From contig JAUNMD010000016.1 of NCBI GenBank assembly GCA_030531915.1, positions 1 through 13,521 on the forward strand: a stretch of 13,521 nt of DNA, given 5' to 3'. Numbering within the stretch: position 1 is the stretch's first letter; each line of letters begins with the position of its first letter. The DNA comes from Pseudomonadota bacterium (GTDB taxonomy: Bacteria > Pseudomonadota > Alphaproteobacteria > Rs-D84). The notes below the pieces were generated by a model that did no database searches, was not told the origin of the DNA, and worked only from the letters and a program-made list of their open reading frames with translations. The translations under genes and the position numbers were made by a program. Shown here piece after piece: positions 1-5,100 of the stretch.

Positions 1-29
1 CAACATTAAAGATTTTGGCAAACGACTGA
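1..29 (+). CDS. Possible 3' end of an upstream gene (partial)
   Basis: One forward frame (codons from base 3) reads TLKILAND and then stops at TGA 27-29, so it could be the last codons of a gene that starts outside the window. Its TGA overlaps the following ATG by one base (TGATG), a common sign of translational coupling. In alphaproteobacteria a ydcF-like gene followed by plsC often sits behind ftsE-ftsX, so ftsX is a guess from context only; eight residues cannot identify it. The frame of the next gene is also open to the left edge, so this tail may not be coding. Confidence 0.3.
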
Positions 30-538
30 TGAAAATTTTAACACCGTCTTTGTTATTTCTGGCCATGTTTGTGATTGGCGGCATGATTTTCAAAAGTATG
101 TCACCAACACAATGCGGTACAATTTTGCCCGACGACAGTATATTTGTACTGACCGGTGATATGCGTCGCATACCATTTGCAATGCGCATGTTGCGCACGT
201 ATCCGGACGCCGACCTGTACATTATTGGCGCGGGTGCCGAAGGGTCATATGAAATGACACGTCGCGTCACCATTGAATCAGATTCTAAATCCACATACCA
301 AAACGCACGCGCAATTCGCGACATCGTCACACGCGCAGGTCTGGACAGAATTGTTCTGATTACAACCGAAGATCACATGAACCGTGCGCAATATTTGTTG
401 CGCGGTGAATTACCAAATGTTGAAATCGTCGCGTGCCCAACACGCCTGTCGGGAATGCCCGCGCCACGCCGGTTGGAACGCTGGACAACGGAATACATAA
501 AATATATCGTAACACTGCTGGGAATCAAAGAGGGGTAA
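29..538 (+). CDS. YdcF/ElyC/SanA-like (DUF218) membrane-anchored protein
   Basis: The 169-residue product has an N-terminal hydrophobic anchor (about residues 7-22), then a DUF218-type domain. Family landmarks visible are the strand-turn TGDMRRIPFA near residue 43, IIGAGAEG near 65, a D-S-K-S-T-Y-Q-N-A block near 85-93 matching the family DT..NA helix, and ITTEDHMNRAQ near 110-120, matching the usual LVTSDYHMPRS box. The family (YdcF, SanA, ElyC) is linked to cell-envelope maintenance; the reaction is not settled, so no enzymatic function is claimed. It sits one base upstream of plsC and probably shares its transcript. The chosen ATG overlaps the preceding stop, but no clear Shine-Dalgarno is seen and the frame stays open to the window edge, so a start further upstream is possible. 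Confidence 0.8.
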   Translation: MKILTPSLLFLAMFVIGGMIFKSMSPTQCGTILPDDSIFVLTGDMRRIPFAMRMLRTYPDADLYIIGAGAEGSYEMTRRVTIESDSKSTYQNARAIRDIVTRAGLDRIVLITTEDHMNRAQYLLRGELPNVEIVACPTRLSGMPAPRRLERWTTEYIKYIVTLLGIKEG

Positions 539-539
539 A

Positions 540-1247
540 ATGTTTCGCACAATTATGTTCAAACTGGTATTAGCACTGCACTATATCATTTGGTCGCCGA
601 TTATTTTGGTTGGTTTGGTTTATAAACCATTGAACGATTTCTTGGTACTGACGTGCGCACGTGGCGTGCTGGTGCTGGCACGCATTGTGGCGGGCATTAA
701 ATATGAAATCCATTGTCCCCCAACCGAAGAAAACGGTATTCCATTCGCACCCGACGAAAACGCCCGCAACGATGGCAAGGCGATTATTGCCGCCAAGCAT
801 ATGTCTGTGCTGGAAATTGCGATTTTATCAACCCATATTCCTAATTCATTCTTTATTGTAAAACGCGAATTGATGTGGTTGCCAATTTACGGTTGGGCAT
901 TTTGGCGCATGGGCCTGCAACCGGTCAATCGCGCGCGCGGCGCAACCAATATGAAGAAATTATCACACGCCGTCGCAAAAAAAATCATGGACGGCCAAAC
1001 ATTGGTCATTTTTCCAGAGGGCACACGTGTCAAACCAGGGGCACGTCCCCAACTGCGTCGCGGGCTGTTATTCTTGGCCCATGAATTAAAGTTGCCAATT
1101 ATACCCGTTGGCACGGACGCCGGCCTGTATTGGCCAAAACGCGGTCGTATTCGCGCCGGCACGGCAAATGTATGGTTCGAACCAACCCTGCCATGCAATG
1201 CAACACTGGACGAAATCAGCGCGGCAATCAATCGCCACAGCGCGTAA
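540..1247 (+). CDS. plsC: 1-acyl-sn-glycerol-3-phosphate acyltransferase
   Basis: This 235-residue enzyme adds the second acyl chain to lysophosphatidic acid, giving phosphatidic acid for phospholipid synthesis at the inner membrane. The acyltransferase blocks are in order: KHMSVLE at 86-92 (catalytic His87, with the HX4E variant instead of HX4D), GLQPVNRARG at 125-134, FPEGTR at 158-163 and LPIIPVG at 185-191. A hydrophobic stretch at about 8-28 is the membrane anchor. Residues 60-79 form a polar insertion before motif I. The start is preceded by AAAGAGGGG at good spacing, one base after the ydcF-like stop, so the two are one operon. The 3' end faces the cysteine-rich gene with only 8 bp between stops and no hairpin terminator. 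Confidence 0.93.
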   Translation: MFRTIMFKLVLALHYIIWSPIILVGLVYKPLNDFLVLTCARGVLVLARIVAGIKYEIHCPPTEENGIPFAPDENARNDGKAIIAAKHMSVLEIAILSTHIPNSFFIVKRELMWLPIYGWAFWRMGLQPVNRARGATNMKKLSHAVAKKIMDGQTLVIFPEGTRVKPGARPQLRRGLLFLAHELKLPIIPVGTDAGLYWPKRGRIRAGTANVWFEPTLPCNATLDEISAAINRHSA

Positions 1248-1255
1248 ATATATTA

Positions 1256-1984
1256 TCAGTTGATGACCGTTGCCCCAGAATACGCACAATCATTTGTGTA
1301 CATAAACACACCTGTGGAATCCAAAAAACTTTTGTTTGCGGGCATAAAGCACGCTTTGATTGTTGTCGCACCAATCGTCGTTGTGCCATACACACCGTCT
1401 TGCGCGGGACAACGTACGCACGTTCTCTCTGACTTGCCAGATGTATCACGCGATATAACAGAATAATACCCCGCCATGCATTTGAATGTTTCACTGCCAC
1501 CTGCACATATTGCATTCGCAGGGCACGCCTTGCATACCTTGGTGGTAACAGACAACGACCCAACCTTGACCGTTTCCGTGGTGGCCCAGTATCCAACATT
1601 ACAAGAATATGTTGAATCATTCCCACCCGCGCATGTTGCATTGGCGGGACATTTTGTGCACCCCGCACTGCTGGACGTTGCCGTACCATAATACCCCGCG
1701 GCGCATTCATATTGCGTTATACCTGATTTACACGTGCAATTCAGTACATTGGTTACACTGCATGTGGTCTCGACCCATTGTGGGTATATGACCGTAACGC
1801 CGTTATCATTCGTCAGTGATTTATTTTTACATGTATTACACAAAACATCAGAACACGATGATGCCAACGTATATGTCCCGCTGCATTTGTTTGTCCAACA
1901 CGTGGCCGCACCCACACCGGACACAAGAAACACAGACATAACAAAGCCCGCCACAATCGAGCATAACAACAAATGGATTCTCAT
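1256..1984 (-). CDS. Secreted cysteine-rich repeat protein
   Basis: The 242-residue product begins with a signal peptide (hydrophobic core about residues 4-24, ending SGVGAA). The rest holds 21 cysteines in repeated units: CTKCPANATCAGG then a C-x-x-GY turn, and CKACPANAICAGG then CMAGYY, followed by a degenerate third unit CVRCPAQDG. This Cx2CPxxAxCxGG...CxxGY pattern resembles the GCC2/GCC3 and EGF-like disulfide repeats of eukaryotic extracellular proteins, which suggests an exported, disulfide-bonded surface or secreted protein; its role is unknown. The start has a strong Shine-Dalgarno (GGGAGGC, 1992-1998) nine bases upstream. No promoter is visible between the gene and the terminator at 2019-2046, so expression may depend on readthrough from the RNA upstream. 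No homology search was possible. Confidence 0.75.
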   Translation of the reverse strand: MRIHLLLCSIVAGFVMSVFLVSGVGAATCWTNKCSGTYTLASSCSDVLCNTCKNKSLTNDNGVTVIYPQWVETTCSVTNVLNCTCKSGITQYECAAGYYGTATSSSAGCTKCPANATCAGGNDSTYSCNVGYWATTETVKVGSLSVTTKVCKACPANAICAGGSETFKCMAGYYSVISRDTSGKSERTCVRCPAQDGVYGTTTIGATTIKACFMPANKSFLDSTGVFMYTNDCAYSGATVIN

Positions 1985-2018
1985 TTCAAAAACGCCTCCC
2001 GTGCGTATTTTTCATACG

Positions 2019-2046
2019 AAAAACCACCTTAAATTGTTTAAGGCGG
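2019..2046 (-). terminator. Intrinsic terminator of the structured RNA
   Basis: A 10-bp stem (2046-2037 with 2033-2024), three-base loop and five T residues on the minus strand. The single wobble is G-U only on this strand. It lies between the RNA and the Shine-Dalgarno of the cysteine-rich gene, so it could act as a premature terminator controlling that gene. Confidence 0.8.
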
Positions 2047-2202
2047 TTGGAGGCTTGAAACTATCTTATAAAATAGCGGGCTTATTCAATATATTCACCA
2101 CCCTCCAACCCACAGTGGGCGGAGTTTTATTTGCATATTTACGCAATGCATAACGTTATAAGAGAGGTTTCAAGTCCTCGCCCTGCGGAACACCCGCTGG
2201 GC
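2019..2202 (-). ncRNA. Structured RNA with own promoter and terminator; riboswitch/attenuator-like or 6S-like
   Basis: Read on the minus strand, the RNA starts near 2202 and folds as follows: a 5' hairpin (2201-2179, GCCC and GCGG arms paired with CCGC and GGGC); a long closing stem of 2179-2176 with 2053-2050, 2174-2167 with 2061-2054, and 2163-2156 with 2071-2064, with one bulge and one small internal loop; inner hairpins including 2124-2121/2106-2103 with 2118-2115/2112-2109; then an intrinsic terminator (2046-2019). The terminator has a G-U pair only if transcribed on the minus strand (it would be A-C on plus), fixing orientation. It matches no riboswitch consensus I recognise. The rod shape, roughly 180 nt length and strong promoter are also compatible with a 6S RNA, which I cannot exclude. 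Confidence 0.6.
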
Positions 2203-2208
2203 ATCTGT

Positions 2209-2237
2209 ATTATACTGTAAATAAAAAACGCCCGCAA
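2209..2237 (-). promoter_or_regulatory. Sigma-70-type promoter of the structured RNA
   Basis: The minus strand has a perfect TATAAT -10 (2214-2209) and TTGCGG -35 (2237-2232) separated by 17 bp, placing the transcription start near 2202. The -35 lies inside the loop of the preceding terminator. Confidence 0.7.
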
Positions 2238-2246
2238 GGCGTTTTT
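2224..2246. terminator. Terminator behind the thermonuclease gene
   Basis: A perfect 9-bp stem (AAAAACGCC with GGCGTTTTT) around a five-base loop, 24 bp past the nuclease stop. It is symmetrical enough to work in both directions. The next minus-strand promoter begins within it. Confidence 0.8.
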
Positions 2247-2269
2247 AGATAATAGATTCTGCGTGATTT

Positions 2270-2680
2270 TTATTTACACCAGCCGTCGCGATGCCCCCCA
2301 CTGTATGCCCGACCCAATTTTTCATGAATTAAAACTTTGCCAACATCGCGTCCATCAGACGTCAGAACACGTGCGTCAATTCGCCCCAGATATTTATCGT
2401 CCTTGATATCACGCAATTCGGCAACCGACCCCACCGGCAATAATTCTGCCAAACGCGCCTTGGCCGCAAAGGCCGCGCGAATCTCAGATTCACATTCGCC
2501 GTGGATTTCGGGCGTATCAACATTTATCAGACGTACACGCACCGTAATTTTTGTATCGTCCGCCAACATCACGCGCGCCGCAAATGTATCACCATCAATA
2601 ATATACGAAACCTCGGCCGGTGTGGCATACGCCACACCAGTAACGAATAAAGCCACCAAAAACGAAACTATCCTGAACAT
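2270..2680 (-). CDS. Exported thermonuclease (SNase)-family protein
   Basis: The 136-residue product has a signal peptide (about 1-19, ending VAYA) and one staphylococcal-nuclease-type OB fold. The catalytic set of the family can be mapped: Arg50 and Glu58 in RLINVDTPEIHG, Arg100 in DKYLGRIDARV, with the metal-binding acidic residues Asp31 (IDGDT) and Asp55. It should therefore be an active calcium-dependent phosphodiesterase cleaving DNA or RNA in the periplasm or outside the cell. Its length is that of a minimal SNase domain. The ATG has no Shine-Dalgarno and lies only about ten bases after the predicted transcription start, so the message may be nearly leaderless. It is separated from tolB by a terminator and has its own promoter-like module. 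Confidence 0.88.
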   Translation of the reverse strand: MFRIVSFLVALFVTGVAYATPAEVSYIIDGDTFAARVMLADDTKITVRVRLINVDTPEIHGECESEIRAAFAAKARLAELLPVGSVAELRDIKDDKYLGRIDARVLTSDGRDVGKVLIHEKLGRAYSGGHRDGWCK

Positions 2681-2682
2681 CT

Positions 2683-2724
2683 ATTATCTATGCGCTATTA
2701 TCTGTGCTCTAAAAAATGCGCCAA
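2683..2724 (-). promoter_or_regulatory. Promoter module before the nuclease gene, -10 box duplicated
   Basis: On the minus strand GATAAT boxes occur twice, at 2702-2697 and 2688-2683, in the repeated string AGATAATAG. The upstream box lies 16 bp from TTGGCG (2724-2719), which is in the tolB terminator hairpin. The downstream copy lacks a matching -35. Confidence 0.5.
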
Positions 2725-2736
2725 TGGCGCATTTTT
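2712..2736. terminator. Terminator overlapping the tolB stop
   Basis: A perfect 11-bp stem (AAAAATGCGCC with GGCGCATTTTT) around an AAT loop, followed on the minus strand by a T run. It overlaps the last base of the tolB stop codon, with no spacer. Confidence 0.85.
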
Positions 2737-4055
2737 TATGGCAAACGTGGCGACCATGTTGGTTCAACCCCATTCACATGTTCAGGCAATTCAATGTCAT
2801 ACACATTCTGCCCCGTGATATCAACACTGCGAATATGGCTGATACGTTCGATGTCGTCCAACGCCTTTTCTGTTTCATAGTACACGATGCGACGTGACCC
2901 TGGGGCCCACGATGGGGCTTCCATATACCAGCCGCCCGCCAAGATTTTTTCGTGGCGACCACGCGGATCCATAATACCGATATAGAATGTGTCGTCCGCC
3001 ATCTTGGTAAACGCGATAAATTGACCATCGGGCGACCACGCCGGCGTCGCATACCGCCCCGCCCCATAAGTCAGGCGCGTCGCGTCCAATGTGTCTAAAT
3101 CCATAATCCAGATTTGCTGATTACCACTGCGATCCGAATTAAAGACCATTTTTTTACCATCAGGCGAATAAGACGGGCTGGTGTTCAGCGAATTGCCAAA
3201 CGTCAACTGGCGCAATTTTTTGGATTCAATGTCATATTCATAAATATGCGTAATGCCATTTTTCACCAGCGACAATGCAATACGCGAACCATCGGGCGAA
3301 AAACGCGGGGCAAAACTCATACCACCAAATTGTCCCAGACGACGCTGTTCACCCGTGTTCAAATCCAATGTCCAAACCATCGGGTCATCATTACGATATG
3401 ACAAGAACACAACGGTCTGCATATTTGGCGAAAAGTGTGGCGACATCACAAATGTCTTTTCATCTGATAAATAGCGTAAACCATAGCCGTCCTGATCCAT
3501 AATTGCCAGACGCTTTACACGGTCATTCACCGGCCCTGTTTCGGCAATAAATACGATTTGAGTGTCGAAATAGCCAACCTCGCCCGTTAAACGTTCATAA
3601 ATGGCGTCGGCCATAATATGCGCCAAACGACGCGCGGACTTCTTGGACGAAACCAACGATTGGGCCTCTATCTGTTCTTTGCCGGCAACATCCCAAACAT
3701 AAAATTCCAGTTTATACCGATTGCCTGCCTCGGCATACAACTTTGCCTGAACCAAGACCTGTGCCTTTATCGCCGACCACAGGTTAAATTTAGGCATATC
3801 GCCCATTTTTACATATTCAGGAAACGCATCATGATTTGCAATGCGAAACAGCCCCGTCGTCTTCAAATCATTTTCAACAACCTCGCGTATCATTGCCGCG
3901 TCCTTGGGCGATGCAGTACCGACAACCTCAAACTTTTGTACAGCGATTGAAATCGGCTCGGTCGCGCCCGCAACAATATCAACCTTTAATTCCGCACGCG
4001 CCGCGCCAAACACCAGCGCACACACCATAAATACAGATAATATCTTCTTGAACAT
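2736..4055 (-). CDS. tolB: Tol-Pal system beta-propeller protein TolB
   Basis: The 439-residue periplasmic protein is the TolB part of the Tol-Pal system, which couples inner-membrane TolQRA to Pal and helps outer-membrane constriction in division. It shows a signal peptide (1-21, MFKKILSVF...ARA), an N-terminal alpha/beta domain to about residue 160, and a six-bladed propeller with repeated SPDG turns (FSPDGSRIA, YSPDGKKMVFNSDRSGN, WSPDGQFIAF) and a final WSPRLP. Length matches the family (about 430). The start at 4055 is chosen because it opens the signal peptide and has AAAGGA nine bases upstream; an in-frame upstream ATG at 4109 would spoil the signal. Neither pal, tolA nor tolQR is adjacent, unlike the usual cluster. 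Confidence 0.95.
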   Translation of the reverse strand: MFKKILSVFMVCALVFGAARAELKVDIVAGATEPISIAVQKFEVVGTASPKDAAMIREVVENDLKTTGLFRIANHDAFPEYVKMGDMPKFNLWSAIKAQVLVQAKLYAEAGNRYKLEFYVWDVAGKEQIEAQSLVSSKKSARRLAHIMADAIYERLTGEVGYFDTQIVFIAETGPVNDRVKRLAIMDQDGYGLRYLSDEKTFVMSPHFSPNMQTVVFLSYRNDDPMVWTLDLNTGEQRRLGQFGGMSFAPRFSPDGSRIALSLVKNGITHIYEYDIESKKLRQLTFGNSLNTSPSYSPDGKKMVFNSDRSGNQQIWIMDLDTLDATRLTYGAGRYATPAWSPDGQFIAFTKMADDTFYIGIMDPRGRHEKILAGGWYMEAPSWAPGSRRIVYYETEKALDDIERISHIRSVDITGQNVYDIELPEHVNGVEPTWSPRLP

Positions 4056-4122
4056 AATAAAAAATCCTTTCCATAAATATGCGTTTAATTCTACACACAA
4101 GAATCCCAAAAATCAAATATCT

Positions 4123-4128
4123 ATTATC
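4123..4128 (-). promoter_or_regulatory. Candidate -10 box of tolB
   Basis: GATAAT on the minus strand lies in the string AGATAATAGATATTTG, which recurs exactly upstream of the pilin-like gene (5050-5065). It would start transcription near 4116 and give a leader of about 60 nt. No good -35 was found at normal spacing. Confidence 0.4.
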
Positions 4129-4164
4129 TGCACAACCGCATACACAGCCGCCATCACACCCGTG

Positions 4165-4188
4165 ATTACAACGGTAATTACAGCCGTA
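4165..4188. repeat. Two imperfect 12-bp tandem repeats
   Basis: ATTACAACGGTA is followed directly by ATTACAGCCGTA (10 of 12 bases identical). They lie between the divergent tolB and ribbon-helix-helix promoters. Direct repeats about one helical turn apart are a common operator layout, but the binding protein is unknown. Confidence 0.5.
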
Positions 4189-4200
4189 TTCACATTTGTA

Positions 4201-4228
4201 TTGACAAACGTCAACACAATGTTATAGT
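4201..4228 (+). promoter_or_regulatory. Sigma-70-type promoter with overlapping inverted repeat
   Basis: A perfect TTGACA (4201-4206) and TATAGT (4223-4228) are separated by 16 bp. The inverted repeat TTGAC-AAAC-GTCAA (4201-4214) covers the -35, a natural site for repression, possibly by the ribbon-helix-helix protein encoded just downstream. Confidence 0.7.
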
Positions 4229-4273
4229 CACCTGTAAAGACGTAAGTATTGTATTTAGTATAGGAGTTCGTCT

Positions 4274-4498
4274 ATGCCAAATGTTATGCAGCAGTTGTTC
4301 ATAATGAACATTGAATCATTACTGCGTGAATACGCCGCGTACCGCACTTTTAACAAGTCGGATTGCGTTATAAACATGCGGATTCCACGTCCCATTCTGG
4401 ACAGAATTAAACAGTTGGCCGAACAACAACACGTCCCATATCAATCATTGATATCATCGGTATTATTTTCATTGGCGAACATCGAAGAAAATAAATAA
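4274..4498 (+). CDS. Small ribbon-helix-helix (CopG/BrnA-antitoxin-like) protein
   Basis: The 74-residue product ends in a pattern typical of ribbon-helix-helix DNA-binding proteins: a strand (VINMRIPRP, about 32-40), a helix (ILDRIKQLAEQQ, 41-52), a turn with VPYQSL and a second helix (LISSVLFSLANI, 59-70). The VPYQSLISSVL segment is close to the PYQTLINSVL signature of BrnA/CopG-type antitoxins. Such proteins dimerise, bind operator DNA through the strand and often repress their own gene. It has AGGAG eight bases before the ATG and a strong promoter with a palindrome over the -35. No toxin gene is adjacent on either side, so it may be a stand-alone regulator or an orphan antitoxin. Residues 1-30 are unrecognised. 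Confidence 0.65.
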   Translation: MPNVMQQLFIMNIESLLREYAAYRTFNKSDCVINMRIPRPILDRIKQLAEQQHVPYQSLISSVLFSLANIEENK

Positions 4499-4556
4499 TC
4501 CATATCAGGAACAAAAAAAACGCCCCACCCCACGGCGTGGCATATATAAAAAAACA

Positions 4557-4580
4557 GGCGACCAATCGGTCGCCCTTTTT
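4557..4580. terminator. Bidirectional terminator between convergent genes
   Basis: A 7-bp stem (GGCGACC with GGTCGCC, loop AATC) with a T run on the plus side and an A run on the other. It serves both the ribbon-helix-helix gene and the pilin-like gene. Further along the minus strand, a weaker stem (4537-4534 with 4524-4521) is followed by eight T residues (4520-4513) and may be a second stop. Confidence 0.8.
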
Positions 4581-4596
4581 AATTTTATTTCCCTGA

Positions 4597-4953
4597 TTAC
4601 CAACCCAATATAATATCCTGGCAACCAATGCTCTGCATTGTACTCTCGCTCAGGAAGACCGACAGGACAACACCGATACCGAACAGCATTACAAAGCCAA
4701 CCAGCATACCAGTACCTTTGTCCTTCAAATCGTCCTTTTTAACCTCGCCCTTGGAAATGTAACCCCATGCCCAACCGGCGATAACAAATGCAGCACCGAC
4801 AAACGCCAATGTACGCAATGTTGTGAATACGCCATACATTTGCTGAATCAAATCACACAAACCGTTATTGCTGCCCGCTGGCGCAGCCATTGCCGGCACA
4901 GCCGCCATCATACCAATCAGTGCAAAATTTGCCTTGTTAAACAGTTTTTTCAT
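4597..4953 (-). CDS. TrbC/VirB2-like pilin-type small membrane protein
   Basis: The 118-residue product has a cleavable signal peptide (MKKLFNKANF, core to about 20, AMA cleavage near 22-24) and two hydrophobic helices (about 46-64 and 82-101) joined by a short charged cytoplasmic loop (SKGEVKKDDLKDKG). This is the layout of VirB2/TrbC pilins of type IV secretion systems, where many copies form the pilus. Cys33 and Cys111 lie on the two periplasmic sides and could be bonded. The start at 4953 is chosen because it opens the signal peptide and has GGAAAGGGG just upstream; longer readings extend into the leader. No other vir or trb gene is in the window, so it is isolated, and its function could differ. 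Confidence 0.65.
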   Translation of the reverse strand: MKKLFNKANFALIGMMAAVPAMAAPAGSNNGLCDLIQQMYGVFTTLRTLAFVGAAFVIAGWAWGYISKGEVKKDDLKDKGTGMLVGFVMLFGIGVVLSVFLSESTMQSIGCQDIILGW

Positions 4954-5028
4954 ATAAAACCCCTTTCCTTTTGTCACAATTTTATCACAAATCCCGCCCC
5001 CATTCAAACATATTTTATATAAACAAAT

Positions 5029-5050
5029 GTGCACGCCACACGGCATGCAC
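5029..5050 (-). promoter_or_regulatory. Hairpin at the 5' end of the pilin-like mRNA
   Basis: A 9-bp stem (5050-5042 with 5037-5029) with an ACAC-complement loop of four bases. One pair is G-U on the minus strand but A-C on plus, so it is an RNA element of the pilin-like leader. It begins one or two bases from the predicted start (about 5052), like stems that protect 5' ends from decay. Confidence 0.5.
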
Positions 5051-5058
5051 AAATATCT

Positions 5059-5087
5059 ATTATCTATGCTCTAAAAAAACGCGCCAA
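5059..5087 (-). promoter_or_regulatory. Promoter of the pilin-like gene
   Basis: Minus-strand GATAAT (5064-5059) and TTGGCG (5087-5082) are 17 bp apart. The -35 is formed by the terminator hairpin of the lipoprotein gene. The leader would be about 100 nt. Confidence 0.55.
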
Positions 5088-5099
5088 TGGCGCGTTTTT
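5075..5099. terminator. Terminator behind the lipoprotein gene
   Basis: A perfect 11-bp stem (AAAAACGCGCC with GGCGCGTTTTT) around AAT, starting within two bases of the stop codon. Its sequence is nearly the same as the tolB terminator at 2712-2736. Confidence 0.85.
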
Positions 5100-5100
5100 A

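Noticed and set aside
1228..1710. Long reverse frame (160 residues) across the end of the cysteine-rich gene.
   Set aside because: It lies in another frame of the same strand as a gene with a signal peptide, ribosome site and clear repeats; its product is arginine/proline-rich with no motif, as expected for a shadow frame.
2050..2179. The segment GGTTTCAAGTCC on the plus strand looks like a tRNA T-arm.
   Set aside because: No acceptor stem, anticodon arm or CCA context fits around it, and the bases belong to the long closing stem of the minus-strand RNA.
4956..5052. N-terminal extension of the pilin-like protein (33 more residues).
   Set aside because: It lies in the leader, would put the signal peptide inside the protein and contains the 5' hairpin region; the ribosome site supports 4953.
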